Positions 1 through 8,763 of a stretch of 64,000 nt of DNA are shown here, piece by piece. The notes beneath the pieces are model-generated. The model did not search any database, was not told the DNA's origin, and was given only the letters and a program-made list of their open reading frames with translations. Every line of letters begins with the position of its first letter. Position 1 is the stretch's first letter. The stretch covers positions 17,222 through 81,221 of the forward strand of contig ONDK01000004.1 in the NCBI GenBank assembly GCA_900316565.1. The letters are read 5' to 3'. The position numbers and the translations under genes are program-made. Source of the DNA: an uncultured Prevotella sp. Lineage in GTDB: Bacteria > Bacteroidota > Bacteroidia > Bacteroidales > Bacteroidaceae.

Positions 1-1033
1 CGTCAGGACGTGCCATATCAGCTTTACGCTTCTGTTCCGCCTTATATTCGGCCTCATCAAACTCTTCACCATTCTTCTCAGCCTCTTTACGGGCACGGGC
101 CATAGCATCTTGCTCTTTCTTCTCCGCCGCACTCTTCATAGCAAACTTACGGGCTTCTATTTCTTCCTTTGTCATCGGAACCTTACGGTTGAAGCCAAAA
201 CTGTAACGATGGTTAAAGAAGACATGCTGATTATCATTACGGTTCCAGTTTCGCTCAAAGATCGTAGGCACCTCCTCAGCGGAATAAGTCTCGTTGAAAC
301 GCTCCGGATGTGAGATATATGCATCGTTAGTGATACCACCGTTCTCAGCTATCTTCTGATGGTTAGTCGACATGAGCAGATGGGCCTGATAACGCTCACC
401 AAGATATGTGCCCCACATTGTATAATTAAAGTGGCTGGTACTCTGACTGGTATAATAGCCACGACCATAGATATAGTCGAACTTAAATCCAAAGCCCCAT
501 CTCTTACCGGCATTGACGGCAAAAAGGGCACGAAAATGATCCTCACCATTGGTTCGGTTTCCACAAGTATTGTAGTCAATGACTGTTATTGGGGAGTAAG
601 TGGAGGTAAATTTGAACTGAGACGGCTGAACTATGAAGAAGTCATAGGGGTCGAGGAATGCGAAATGGGATGTAGCAGCCCTATCTATGAATATCCTATT
701 AATACGTGGAGACCCGACATTGCCCAATGTATTATATTCACCATGATAACCTGTGGTGAAGATGCTGTTCATAAACATTTCCGACAAAGTGTCGGGCACT
801 GCGGCCTTCCTATCACCGAAACGGTCGTCTATAGTCCATACTTTAAGGCCACGCGGTATCTCCTTATGCTGGCTCTGGATGGAATCAGACCGTCCGAAGT
901 TACGATTACGCTGATAGCCGTCGGCAGAGAACTGTCCGTCGTCAGTAGCGTTAAAGTCATTGCCGTTTACCTGTGCCCTGGCTCCCAAGGTCAATGCAAA
1001 CAAAAGCATTGTCAGAAGGAAGTGTCTCTTCAT
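1..1033 (-). CDS. putative outer-membrane porin (Porin_10-like), 3' end outside window
   Basis: An open frame starts at the ATG at 1033 and runs off the left edge without a stop; 344 codons are visible. The N-terminus MKRHFLLTMLLFALTLGARA is a clear signal peptide, cleaved near residue 21. The mature part is rich in aromatic and alternating polar/hydrophobic segments (for example KRWGFGFKFDYIYGRGYYTS, FNYTMWGTYLGERYQAHL), as in outer-membrane beta-barrels. It matches my memory of the Bacteroidetes 'putative porin' family. Around residues 300-344 there is a Lys/Glu/Ala-rich charged segment, probably a periplasmic or surface insertion. The family call is from memory; the open frame and signal peptide are seen directly. 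Confidence 0.75.
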   Translation of the reverse strand, partial: MKRHFLLTMLLFALTLGARAQVNGNDFNATDDGQFSADGYQRNRNFGRSDSIQSQHKEIPRGLKVWTIDDRFGDRKAAVPDTLSEMFMNSIFTTGYHGEYNTLGNVGSPRINRIFIDRAATSHFAFLDPYDFFIVQPSQFKFTSTYSPITVIDYNTCGNRTNGEDHFRALFAVNAGKRWGFGFKFDYIYGRGYYTSQSTSHFNYTMWGTYLGERYQAHLLMSTNHQKIAENGGITNDAYISHPERFNETYSAEEVPTIFERNWNRNDNQHVFFNHRYSFGFNRKVPMTKEEIEARKFAMKSAAEKKEQDAMARARKEAEKNGEEFDEAEYKAEQKRKADMARPD

Positions 1034-1082
1034 TTGCTTGAAAACAATCTTTTAATAAGCCGGACTCCTCTCCGGATAACCT

Positions 1083-1295
1083 TTATCCGAAAAAGCGGAA
1101 TCCGCACTCTGCTATTTTAAACACCATTGACGCAAGAATGACGATAGTGCCAACGGTATTGTTACCTGTTAGAAAGATTATAACACCTATGACGGCGCCA
1201 ATCATGAAAATCAAATTAAGTATCTGTCGGACCATGAGAAACTGGTCCTTACCGTCATTAAGTTCTTTGAAACGGTGATGTCTTGATGGTTCCAT
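1083..1295 (-). CDS. small membrane protein, function unknown
   Basis: A 70-residue frame starting at the ATG at 1295. The first ~22 residues are charged (MEPSRHHRFKELNDGKDQF). Two hydrophobic segments follow at about 23-43 and 47-66. It lies 21 bases after the DUF4468 gene and 49 bases before the porin gene, all on the minus strand, so the three are probably co-transcribed. I do not recognise a named family. The strand, spacing and two-helix pattern make a real gene likely. Confidence 0.6.
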   Translation of the reverse strand: MEPSRHHRFKELNDGKDQFLMVRQILNLIFMIGAVIGVIIFLTGNNTVGTIVILASMVFKIAECGFRFFG

Positions 1296-1316
1296 AAAAA
1301 GTCGCTGTGTTAGAAA

Positions 1317-2318
1317 TTACTGAAGGGCCTCACGGAGTGTCTCAAAAATCTCATCCTTACGGTCGATGGTCTTACGACGGAACTTGCCGCTGATAGGATA
1401 CAGACGGGTGTGCTTTTTGTTCACGGCCTCCTTATCGGTAATCCATTTCTCTGCAAGATAGGTTTCTGACTTTCCCTGTGTGGCATACTTATACTTAACA
1501 CGGCTCATCGTTGCTGTAGCCTTACCATCAGAACAACTTATCTCCAAGAGATAGAAAATCTCTGAACGGTCAAGGGACAACGCGGTGTTGCGAAAGACTA
1601 GCCATTCGTGAACAAATGCTGCCACGGAATGATGAACAGAGTCCTTAACTACCACCCGACTTCCCGGCAACTGTAACTTATCCGAGACAAGCTGACTGAG
1701 GTAATCCTTAGAAACGGAATACAAGTAACCGGCATCTCTTCCTGGAACATTTATCGTTGTCGTCCATTCGACCTTTCCGTCTACGACTGGCACTGCGTCA
1801 GTAACAAGGTACTTCTCTTCATTTTCATCAGCATCGTCACCGTCAACAGGTGACAAACGAGTCTTTATCTTCGTATTGCCGACCGTCCCAACTTCTTTCT
1901 TGTCCTTAGAAGAATGCTGTTCGTAAGACTGCGTTTTATCCTCTGAAGAAGACTCAACAACCTTACCATCAAGGATTGCTGCCTGCTGCTCCAGCTCTTC
2001 CGTCTGGCGCTTCAAGTCCTGTATCTTTTTCTGTATCTGAGCAGCTTTTTCCTTTGCCTCAGCGTCCGCCTTAGCCTTAGCTTCCGCCGCAGCTTTTGCT
2101 TCTGCCTCCGCCTTAGCCTTGGCCTCAGCCTCTTCCCTTGCCTTGGCTTTTGCTTCCTCAGCGGCACGTGCTGCATTGGCCCTTGCTACATCAAGAGCTT
2201 TCTGTGCCTCTTCCAACTGTTTCTGAGCCTGCTCCAGCTGCTCCTGAGGAGTCAGCGTCGACTGTGCTGATGCAATCATTGGGATGACTGCAAGTATAAG
2301 AATTAATATCTTCTTCAT
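1317..2318 (-). CDS. DUF4468-type periplasmic protein with long Ala/Lys/Glu coiled coil
   Basis: A 333-residue protein with a signal peptide (residues 1-18, cut at ASA-Q). A very regular Ala/Lys/Glu-rich coiled coil follows at about 22-115, with repeated AKAEAEAKA-type heptads. A globular C-terminal half at about 175-310 resembles DUF4468 (motif WTTTINVPGRDAGYLYSVSK). DUF4468 proteins are secreted Bacteroidetes proteins of unknown function. It begins a probable three-gene unit with the small membrane protein and the porin. A TACTTTTG promoter-like box lies at 2341-2348 (minus), about 22 bases before the start. The family call is moderately sure. Confidence 0.72.
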   Translation of the reverse strand: MKKILILILAVIPMIASAQSTLTPQEQLEQAQKQLEEAQKALDVARANAARAAEEAKAKAREEAEAKAKAEAEAKAAAEAKAKADAEAKEKAAQIQKKIQDLKRQTEELEQQAAILDGKVVESSSEDKTQSYEQHSSKDKKEVGTVGNTKIKTRLSPVDGDDADENEEKYLVTDAVPVVDGKVEWTTTINVPGRDAGYLYSVSKDYLSQLVSDKLQLPGSRVVVKDSVHHSVAAFVHEWLVFRNTALSLDRSEIFYLLEISCSDGKATATMSRVKYKYATQGKSETYLAEKWITDKEAVNKKHTRLYPISGKFRRKTIDRKDEIFETLREALQ

Positions 2319-2469
2319 AATTAAAGGTTATATTTCCTTGCAAAAGTAATAAAAGTTACGCAATAAAAAGTCTACAAAAAACAATTTAACCTTATTTGTA
2401 GTGGACAGCATAGACTGCTAAAGAACATTAAAATTAATGATTTTTTCCACGTATCTGAAATTTATTACA

Positions 2470-2477
2470 TAATTTTG
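2470..2477 (+). promoter_or_regulatory. promoter -7 box for tRNA-Ser
   Basis: TAATTTTG matches the Bacteroidetes -7 consensus TAnnTTTG and lies 39 bases before the mature tRNA 5' end. No good upstream TTTG element is visible. Confidence 0.5.
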
Positions 2478-2516
2478 CACCCGCAAATCGAAACAACAGC
2501 GATTTCAACCAGAAAG

Positions 2517-2604
2517 GGAAAGATGCTCGAGTGGTTGAAGAGGCACGCCTGGAAAGCGTGTAAACGCCTAAAGCGTTTCGGGGGTTCGAATCCCCCTCTT
2601 TCCG
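2517..2604 (+). tRNA. tRNA-Ser (GGA)
   Basis: A full cloverleaf can be drawn. The acceptor stem GGAAAGA (2517-2523) pairs with TCTTTCC (2597-2603), with G as discriminator. The anticodon stem-loop CACGC-CTGGAAA-GCGTG gives anticodon GGA. There is a long variable arm typical of serine tRNAs and a T arm GGGGGTTCGAATCCCCC. CCA is not encoded. Confidence 0.95.
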
Positions 2605-2611
2605 CAAAAGA

Positions 2612-2660
2612 AAAGGACTGTAGATAGAAACAATATAATCTACGGCCCTTTATTTTTTTG
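2612..2660 (+). terminator. intrinsic terminator after tRNA-Ser
   Basis: The arm at 2612-2625 (AAAGGACTGTAGAT) pairs with 2638-2651 (ATCTACGGCCCTTT), allowing two wobble or mismatched positions. A T-rich tract follows at 2649-2660. Confidence 0.75.
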
Positions 2661-3540
2661 TTTTTTATCTTATCACTCAACTATAATACCATGAAATAGT
2701 TGCTAAGGGTCCAGTTCGTTGTGCCAATTTTAGCTCACCTTCAGAGCATTTAATAGCTAATTTCAAGCTAAAAATCACTTTCCCCCAAACCATTATACAC
2801 TAGCACTAAAACTTGCTTACACACATGATAATATGTAAAACTATCTGACAATTTAACCCCTTCATATTTCGATTATTCTGAACGACGACCTATCACAGTG
2901 TCAAATACGGGAAATATGGCCGTTTTGTATTTTATTGATAGTCAATACGTTACCCGAAAGACTGTTTTTAACGACCAAAATGTTGCCCATTTTAGCCCTA
3001 AAAGTAAGGCTTACTTGCGTTGTAAGTGTAGTACATTTGCGAGGTAAAACATATGCTTTTACCTTGTAAAACATATGCTTTTGCAAATCAGCCCGTTTTT
3101 TCCTGCAAAATCACTGTTGTTTTCTTGACATTTTAATGATTTTAACATCTAGATTGGTTTATTTCCACGACATGATTTTGTAATAAGAATTCAAATTACA
3201 ATTCGAGAAACCAATACTTTAATATATCACTGTTTCGAAATTTGAGTTATAGTATATGCATCTTTGCTTGACCAGGCCTTGGTCAAGCGACGGTTGTAAT
3301 TTACTCATGCTTCTGAAATATGGCGTTCAATGTGAAATGCAAATAAACAAACAGAAATACTTGAAAGTATTTGAATATTATATCTAAATTTTCCTGCCTT
3401 TCAAGTTACGTAGTAAATTTTATTCATTGACAAAATCCAAACTAAAAAGAAGCAAATTATAATGCTATACAACACGTTTTTTCCTTAATTAATGGTGCTT
3501 TTCAACACATTTTATATTATTTATCCAAAATATAAATTGA
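2661..3540. other. gene-free stretch upstream of the AraC-type regulator
   Basis: About 0.9 kb, AT-rich, with no convincing coding frame. It contains the dispersed repeat (2833-3139) and a perfect 8-bp hairpin GCTTGACC/GGTCAAGC at 3266-3288. A short minus-strand frame at 2901-3086 lies inside the repeat and was not accepted. The rest (2661-2830 and 3290-3540) holds nothing I recognise. Confidence 0.6.
2833..3139 (+). repeat. dispersed ~300 bp intergenic repeat, copy A
   Basis: This segment aligns in inverse orientation to 29612-29917, at roughly 75% identity by eye over the whole length. A core at 3000-3089 is nearly identical in both copies. The core holds a near-palindrome AAGTAAGGCTTACTT (3002-3016) and two direct copies of GTAAAACATATGCTTTT (3044-3060 and 3066-3082). 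No transposase or clear terminal repeats are visible. The nature of the element is not known to me. Confidence 0.8.
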
Positions 3541-3544
3541 AAAA

Positions 3545-3576
3545 TTTGGATTTTAAATCGATAACTGTTATATTTG
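3545..3576 (+). promoter_or_regulatory. promoter of the AraC-type regulator
   Basis: TTTG at 3545-3548, a 20-base spacer, then TATATTTG at 3569-3576. This matches the Bacteroidetes sigma-factor consensus and lies 36 bases before the ATG at 3613. Confidence 0.7.
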
Positions 3577-3612
3577 CAGTGAAAAGTTCGAAACAGAAAA
3601 AAAACAACAACT

Positions 3613-4092
3613 ATGGCAAAATATAACATTACAGAAAAGAAAGAAAAGGCAGCCGCTTACCGCAGTCTTGTTAGCCCTAAACTTATGGATGAGCTTAAAG
3701 AGAAAATTCTCGACATCATACTTATCCACAAGAAATACAAGGATAAAGACTACTCAGCAAAGAGACTTGCCGAAGACCTTGGTACCAACACTAGGTATAT
3801 TTCTGCTGTAGTTAATGTCCGCTTCCACATGAACTACACCACATTTGTGAACAAATACCGCATTGAGGAAGCTATGACACTGCTGGTGGACAAGCGTTAT
3901 CAGGATTTGAACATGGAGGATATAAGCGACATGGTGGGCTTCTCCAATCGTCAGTCGTTCTATGCAGCTTTCTACCGTGTCAACGGTATAACGCCACGCG
4001 AATATAAACTGCGCGCTCTTGCCAGCCATCCTGCTCAGGACACCCGGACAAAGAAGTCGCGTCGTAAAACGAAGAAATCTGAAAAGGAATAA
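3613..4092 (+). CDS. AraC-family helix-turn-helix regulator
   Basis: A 159-residue cytoplasmic DNA-binding protein. The AraC-type double helix-turn-helix occupies about residues 30-135: first HTH around SAKRLAEDLGTNTRYISAVV, second around NMEDISDMVGFSNRQSFYAAF, ending in the conserved GITPREYK motif. There is no sensor or ligand-binding domain, only a short lead-in of ~25 residues. The tail is very basic (TKKSRRKTKKSEKE). It stands alone after a large intergenic region with its own promoter. Its target genes cannot be read from the sequence. Confidence 0.85.
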   Translation: MAKYNITEKKEKAAAYRSLVSPKLMDELKEKILDIILIHKKYKDKDYSAKRLAEDLGTNTRYISAVVNVRFHMNYTTFVNKYRIEEAMTLLVDKRYQDLNMEDISDMVGFSNRQSFYAAFYRVNGITPREYKLRALASHPAQDTRTKKSRRKTKKSEKE

Positions 4093-4217
4093 GTTCTGAG
4101 ACATCAAAAGAAATAAGAAAAGAGCACCGGTAGTGGCCTTAAGGAATGAGTTAATTAGGGACACTAGAAAAAGGTGCGTCAAATACTATACACGAAGGAA
4201 ACGAAAACATATAGAAA

Positions 4218-6170
4218 ATGAGTGAAGAGTCTTTCAATTATTCAAACGAACGGTTTGCTGACTTGCAGATGCTCCGCTATCGTCTGGATAATTTCGAAAA
4301 ACTGTCTTTGCGACAGAAATGCCTTGTCTACTGTTTGAGCAAGGCTACGCTATACGGGCGCGACATCACGTTCGACCAGTTTGGAAAATACAACCTCAAG
4401 ATCAGAAAGACTCTTGAGGCTGTTTTTTGTTGTTATGACGGCAACAGGGACAGCAAGGAATTCAAGGCCCTGGAGACGTATTTGAAACGAGTATGGTTCT
4501 CCAACGGCATATACCATCACTACGGCACGGAGAAGTTCCAACCGGAATTTACGGAGGATTTCTTTAGAAAAACAGTATTGTCGATTGACACTACAAAGCT
4601 TCCCTTGACAGAACATGTCACGTCGGAGCAACTCCTCGACGAGATCTGTCCGGTAATCTTCAATCCAGAGATTCTTCCGAAGCGCGTCAACAAGTCTGAC
4701 GGTGAGGACCTCATCAAGACCTCAGCATGCAATTATTACGACGGACTGAGCCAACGAGAAGTGGAGGAGTACTATTCCAGCAAAAAGACTTCCAACGAGA
4801 ACCAGCCTTCCTGGGGTCTCAACTCCACTCTTGTAAAAGGTAAAGATGGCATTCACGAAGAAGTCTGGCGCCTTGACGGCAAATATGGAAAGGCCATCAG
4901 CAAGATTGTCTTCTGGCTTCAGAAGGCCATAGAGTATGCGGAAAATGAATGTCAGAAACATGTCATAGAACTTCTAATAGATTACTATAAGTCAGGTGGC
5001 CTGCGGGAATTCGACAAATACTCCATTGCATGGGTTGAAGAGAAAGACAGTACCATAGACTTCATAAACGGATTTATAGAGGTCTACGGCGATCCACTTG
5101 GACTGAAAGGCTCATGGGAAGGTATCGTGGAATATCGCGACAATAAAGCCACGGAGCGTGCACAGACCATATCGAGCAACGCACAGTGGTTTGAGGATCA
5201 TTCACCCGTAGACCCGCGTTTCCGGAAACCAATAGTGAAAGGTGTCTCGGCAAAGGTTATCTGTGCGGCGATGCTTGGAGGAGACGAATATCCTTCTTCC
5301 GCAATAGGCATCAACCTGCCGAACGCGGAATGGATTCGGGCACAATACGGAAGCAAGAGTGTAACGATAAGCAACCTGACACATGCTTATGACATGGCGG
5401 CAAAGGGAAACGGATTCAAGGAAGAGTTCGTAATCGACAAGGACACGCGCAACCTTATAGAGAAGTATGGCGACAGATGCGATGATCTCCACACCGACTT
5501 GCACGAATGTCTCGGGCACGGTAGCGGACAGTTGCTTCCCGGCACAGACCCAGATGCATTAAAAAACTACGGTAACACCATCGAGGAGGCACGGGCCGAC
5601 CTGTTCGGACTCTATTACATAGCCGACGAAAAGCTTATAGAACTTGGACTGCTTGACAGCAAGGAGGCTTACAAAGCACAGTACTACGAGTATATCATGA
5701 ACGGACTTATGACTCAGTTGGTCAGAATAAAGCCAGGACACAAAATCGAAGAGGCTCACATGCGCAACAGGGCTCTTATAGCACAATGGGCGTATGACAC
5801 CAACCCTGAAATAATAGAACTTGTGAAACGCGACGGAAGAACCTATGTAAGAATCAACGATTACGAAGCCCTGCGAGAAGTATTCGCCCGTCAACTCGCT
5901 GAAATACAGAGAATAAAGAGTGAGGGCGATTTTGACGCTGCACGCAACCTTGTGGAGAAATATGCGGTGAATGTTGACGAGAGCTTGCATCAGGAAGTCT
6001 TGGAACGTTACTCAAAACTTAACATAGCGCCATACAAGGGATTTATAAATCCCGTTCTGACACTTGTCAGGGACAAAGATGGAAATGTGAAAGACGTAAC
6101 AGTAGACTATACGGAGACCTATGAGCACCAGATGCTAAGGTATTCCTCAGAATATGGCACATTAATTTAA
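4218..6170 (+). CDS. M49-family zinc peptidase (dipeptidyl-peptidase III type)
   Basis: A 650-residue protein. The signature metal site HECLGH is at residues 429-434 and the second-ligand motif EEARAD at 456-461, the hallmark pair of family M49 (HEXXGH plus EEARAD). These enzymes release dipeptides from the N-terminus of short peptides. Bacteroides members I know of begin with a signal or lipoprotein peptide; this one starts with a hydrophilic MSEESFNYSNERFADLQ, so it should be cytoplasmic. Such proteins are sometimes mislabelled 'dihydrofolate reductase'; nothing here supports that. The AlkD-like gene starts 7 bases after its stop, so the two are probably co-transcribed. Confidence 0.88.
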   Translation: MSEESFNYSNERFADLQMLRYRLDNFEKLSLRQKCLVYCLSKATLYGRDITFDQFGKYNLKIRKTLEAVFCCYDGNRDSKEFKALETYLKRVWFSNGIYHHYGTEKFQPEFTEDFFRKTVLSIDTTKLPLTEHVTSEQLLDEICPVIFNPEILPKRVNKSDGEDLIKTSACNYYDGLSQREVEEYYSSKKTSNENQPSWGLNSTLVKGKDGIHEEVWRLDGKYGKAISKIVFWLQKAIEYAENECQKHVIELLIDYYKSGGLREFDKYSIAWVEEKDSTIDFINGFIEVYGDPLGLKGSWEGIVEYRDNKATERAQTISSNAQWFEDHSPVDPRFRKPIVKGVSAKVICAAMLGGDEYPSSAIGINLPNAEWIRAQYGSKSVTISNLTHAYDMAAKGNGFKEEFVIDKDTRNLIEKYGDRCDDLHTDLHECLGHGSGQLLPGTDPDALKNYGNTIEEARADLFGLYYIADEKLIELGLLDSKEAYKAQYYEYIMNGLMTQLVRIKPGHKIEEAHMRNRALIAQWAYDTNPEIIELVKRDGRTYVRINDYEALREVFARQLAEIQRIKSEGDFDAARNLVEKYAVNVDESLHQEVLERYSKLNIAPYKGFINPVLTLVRDKDGNVKDVTVDYTETYEHQMLRYSSEYGTLI

Positions 6171-6177
6171 ATAGCCA

Positions 6178-6792
6178 ATGGACGAAACAGTAATAGGAAA
6201 GGTTAAGAAGATAAAGCAGTCATTCCGCCTCGTCATGAACGGTCCGGCGTCACAGTCCATGCGTGAGAAGGGACTACAATACAAACTGAATTGGGGCGTT
6301 CCAATACCTACTCTTAAGGACATGGCAAAGGACTATGGCAAAGATTACGACCTTGCCATAGAACTCTTCAAGGATGACATCAGAGAGTGCAAAATCCTCG
6401 CCACTATGATAATGCCTCCCGAGAGGATGCTTCCTGAGATAGTGGACATATGGATGGAGCAGACCACACAGACTGAGATAGCAGAGCAGCTGGCTTTCAA
6501 TCTCTTGCAGCATCTCGACTATGCTCCCATGCTGGCATTTAAGTGGATTGCGAGTGAAAGGCCCATATACAAGCTGACCGGCTACCATCTGCTCTCGCGA
6601 CTATTTATGAAGGAAGAGAAGCCTGACGAGCGGGGAATCAACGAGTTTCTCGACCAGGTTGAAGGAGACTTGCAAGGGGATGACAACACCATTAAGCACG
6701 CGGCATACAACTGCTTACTGCGCTTCTGCGATCTCGGGGATGACTATGAGATGATTGCTGGCAAGGCTCTGCGTCATTTAAATATACTATAG
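6178..6792 (+). CDS. DNA alkylation repair (AlkD-like) HEAT-repeat protein
   Basis: A 204-residue, largely alpha-helical protein with paired amphipathic helices along its length, as in AlkD-type HEAT-like DNA glycosylases (NWGVPIPTLKDMAKDYGKDYDLAIELF resembles the family's opening repeat). AlkD removes bulky alkylated bases. It begins 7 bases after the M49 peptidase stop. The catalytic residues of characterised AlkD were not confirmed by alignment, so the repair activity is inferred from the family resemblance only. Confidence 0.65.
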   Translation: MDETVIGKVKKIKQSFRLVMNGPASQSMREKGLQYKLNWGVPIPTLKDMAKDYGKDYDLAIELFKDDIRECKILATMIMPPERMLPEIVDIWMEQTTQTEIAEQLAFNLLQHLDYAPMLAFKWIASERPIYKLTGYHLLSRLFMKEEKPDERGINEFLDQVEGDLQGDDNTIKHAAYNCLLRFCDLGDDYEMIAGKALRHLNIL

Positions 6793-6864
6793 ACTGCACT
6801 CCCAAGATTCTGTTGTTTAACTTTTTTTCAATGCGTTATTTAGAATCATTCCAGAAAAAAGTAG

Positions 6865-6872
6865 TACTTTTG
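6865..6872 (+). promoter_or_regulatory. promoter -7 box upstream of the first Fur-family gene
   Basis: TACTTTTG matches TAnnTTTG, about 90 bases before the GTG start at 6963. No clean TTTG was placed upstream. Confidence 0.45.
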
Positions 6873-6962
6873 TGCTTGAAGTTGAAATAATGTAATTCAG
6901 GATGCAATAAAGTTACATATTGTAAGCACTTCTGCGTCCTGTTTTTCCAAATCAGTAAAACA

Positions 6963-7460
6963 GTGACAAACGACGCTATAAAGAAAAAAGTCCGGGACAT
7001 TCTGGACAATTACCTTGATAACAACAGACACAGGAAGACTCCCGAGCGCTATGCCATCCTCGATGCGGTCTATAGCATTGATGGTCATTTCACGTTGGAA
7101 GAACTCAGCAAGGTCTTGGAGACAAGAAATTTCCGTGTATCCCGGGCCACGCTCTACAACACCATGAAGTTGTTCATAGAGTTGCGGCTAGTCATACGGC
7201 ACCGTTTCATCGGACAGACAAAATATGAAGGATGCTACAAGAATGAGAACCACATCCATCAGGTGTGCACCGTATGCGGGAGAGTCGACGAGGTACAGTC
7301 GCCAAGTATCATAAATGCCATTAAGGACAGCCATTTCCACAAGTTCCGCAAGGATGGTTTCACATTATATATATATGGAGTCTGCTCCAAATGCCAGCAA
7401 CGTCTCACACGCCTGCGCAAAAAGCAGACAGAAAGCACGAAAGAAATAAAATCTAAATAA
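6963..7460 (+). CDS. Fur-family metal- or peroxide-responsive repressor
   Basis: A 165-residue protein with a winged-helix N-terminal half (HFTLEELSKVLETRNFRVSRATLYNTMKLF, about 45-75). The C-terminal dimerisation and metal-binding half carries HIHQVCTVCGRVDEV (about 98-112) and a second CXXC (CSKCQQR) near 141, the structural zinc site of Fur/PerR proteins. The start is GTG. It lies 9 bases before purA and may be transcribed with purA and hisS. Whether it senses iron, zinc or peroxide cannot be told from sequence. Confidence 0.85.
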   Translation: MTNDAIKKKVRDILDNYLDNNRHRKTPERYAILDAVYSIDGHFTLEELSKVLETRNFRVSRATLYNTMKLFIELRLVIRHRFIGQTKYEGCYKNENHIHQVCTVCGRVDEVQSPSIINAIKDSHFHKFRKDGFTLYIYGVCSKCQQRLTRLRKKQTESTKEIKSK

Positions 7461-7469
7461 ATTCGACAA

Positions 7470-8747
7470 ATGAATACAGGTAAAGTTGATGTCCTGCTCG
7501 GATTACAGTGGGGCGATGAAGGAAAAGGAAAAGTCGTCGATGTGCTGACACCTCATTACGATGTTGTAGCACGCTTCCAGGGTGGTCCTAACGCAGGACA
7601 TACCCTTGAGTTTGAAGGACAGAAATACGTTCTTCGCAGCATCCCGTCAGGAATCTTCCAGGGTGGAAAGGTCAACATCATTGGAAACGGTGTCGTTCTT
7701 GCCCCGGACTTGTTCATGGACGAGGCCAAAGACCTTGAAAAGAGCGGCCATTCACTGGCCGAACGCCTCCACATATCTAAGAAGGCACATCTCATCTTAC
7801 CTACACACCGTCTGCTCGACAAGGCCATAGAGGCAGCAAAGGGCAAGAACAAGGTGGGAACAACCGGCAAGGGCATCGGACCTACATACACAGACAAGAC
7901 CAGCCGTAATGGTCTTCGCGTAGGTGATATCCTCGAGAACTTCGATGAGAAATACGCAAAGCACAAGGAACGCCACATGAAGATGCTTAAAGCTTTGGGC
8001 TGGACAGACTTCACCGGCCTCGAAGAGACGGAGAAACACTGGATGGAAGGCGTGGAATACCTTAAGAAGTTCAAGTTCGTCGACTCTGAGCATGAGATAA
8101 ACAATATCCTCCGCAGTGGCAAGAATATCCTTTGCGAGGGAGCACAGGGCACAATGCTCGACGTTGACTTCGGTTCATATCCTTTCGTAACATCATCCAA
8201 CACCATATGTGCCGGCGCATGTATAGGCCTTGGCATCGGACCAAACAAGGTTGGAAACGTTTATGGCATCATGAAGGCTTACTGCACACGAGTAGGCGCC
8301 GGTCCATTCCCTACAGAGCTCTTCGATGAAACCGGCAAGCGCATACGCGACCTCGGACACGAGTATGGTGCCGTAACAGGCCGTGAGCGACGTTGCGGAT
8401 GGGTCGACCTCGTACAGCTGAAGTACTCCATCATGGTAAATGGCGTCACCGAACTGATTATGATGAAGAGCGATGTTCTTGATGACTTCGACACCATTAA
8501 GGCATGTGTAGCATACGAGCTCCCTGACGGTACGACCACCACAGAGCTGCCGTATGAGATTGACAATGTCAAACCTGTATACAAAGAGATGAAGGGATGG
8601 CACACGGATATGACAAAGTTCACTTCTGAGGATCAGTTCCCGAAGGAGTTCAATGACTACATCAAGTTCCTTGAGGACTTCCTTGAAACTCGCATAGGCA
8701 TAATCTCCATTGGTCCTGACCGTGAGCAGACTATTGTAAGAAAATAA
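7470..8747 (+). CDS. purA: adenylosuccinate synthetase
   Basis: A 425-residue protein that joins IMP and aspartate using GTP to make adenylosuccinate, the first committed AMP step. The GDEGKGK loop (residues 15-21, catalytic Asp16) and the GGPNAGHT motif (His44) are intact. [10 protein letters not shown] and the C-terminal GDVLDDF/RTIVRK-like regions also fit. The length is standard for the family. It sits between a Fur-family gene (9 bases upstream) and hisS (16 bases downstream), all plus strand. Confidence 0.97.
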   Translation: MNTGKVDVLLGLQWGDEGKGKVVDVLTPHYDVVARFQGGPNAGHTLEFEGQKYVLRSIPSGIFQGGKVNIIGNGVVLAPDLFMDEAKDLEKSGHSLAERLHISKKAHLILPTHRLLDKAIEAAKGKNKVGTTGKGIGPTYTDKTSRNGLRVGDILENFDEKYAKHKERHMKMLKALGWTDFTGLEETEKHWMEGVEYLKKFKFVDSEHEINNILRSGKNILCEGAQGTMLDVDFGSYPFVTSSNTICAGACIGLGIGPNKVGNVYGIMKAYCTRVGAGPFPTELFDETGKRIRDLGHEYGAVTGRERRCGWVDLVQLKYSIMVNGVTELIMMKSDVLDDFDTIKACVAYELPDGTTTTELPYEIDNVKPVYKEMKGWHTDMTKFTSEDQFPKEFNDYIKFLEDFLETRIGIISIGPDREQTIVRK

Positions 8748-8763
8748 AACAAGTAAGATATTA

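Noticed and set aside
359-1120. 253-codon plus-strand frame
   Set aside because: It lies opposite the porin gene, whose minus-strand frame has a signal peptide and barrel-like composition. The plus-strand translation has no recognisable pattern.
2465-2680. 71-codon minus-strand frame over tRNA-Ser
   Set aside because: It covers the tRNA and its terminator. Frames across tRNA genes commonly arise this way.
2901-3086. 61-codon minus-strand frame inside repeat copy A
   Set aside because: The corresponding frame in copy B ends after 43 codons with a different tail. Conservation is at the DNA level in the repeat core, so I treat it as non-coding.
7556-8248. 230-codon minus-strand frame opposite purA
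   Set aside because: purA is complete and unambiguous on the plus strand.
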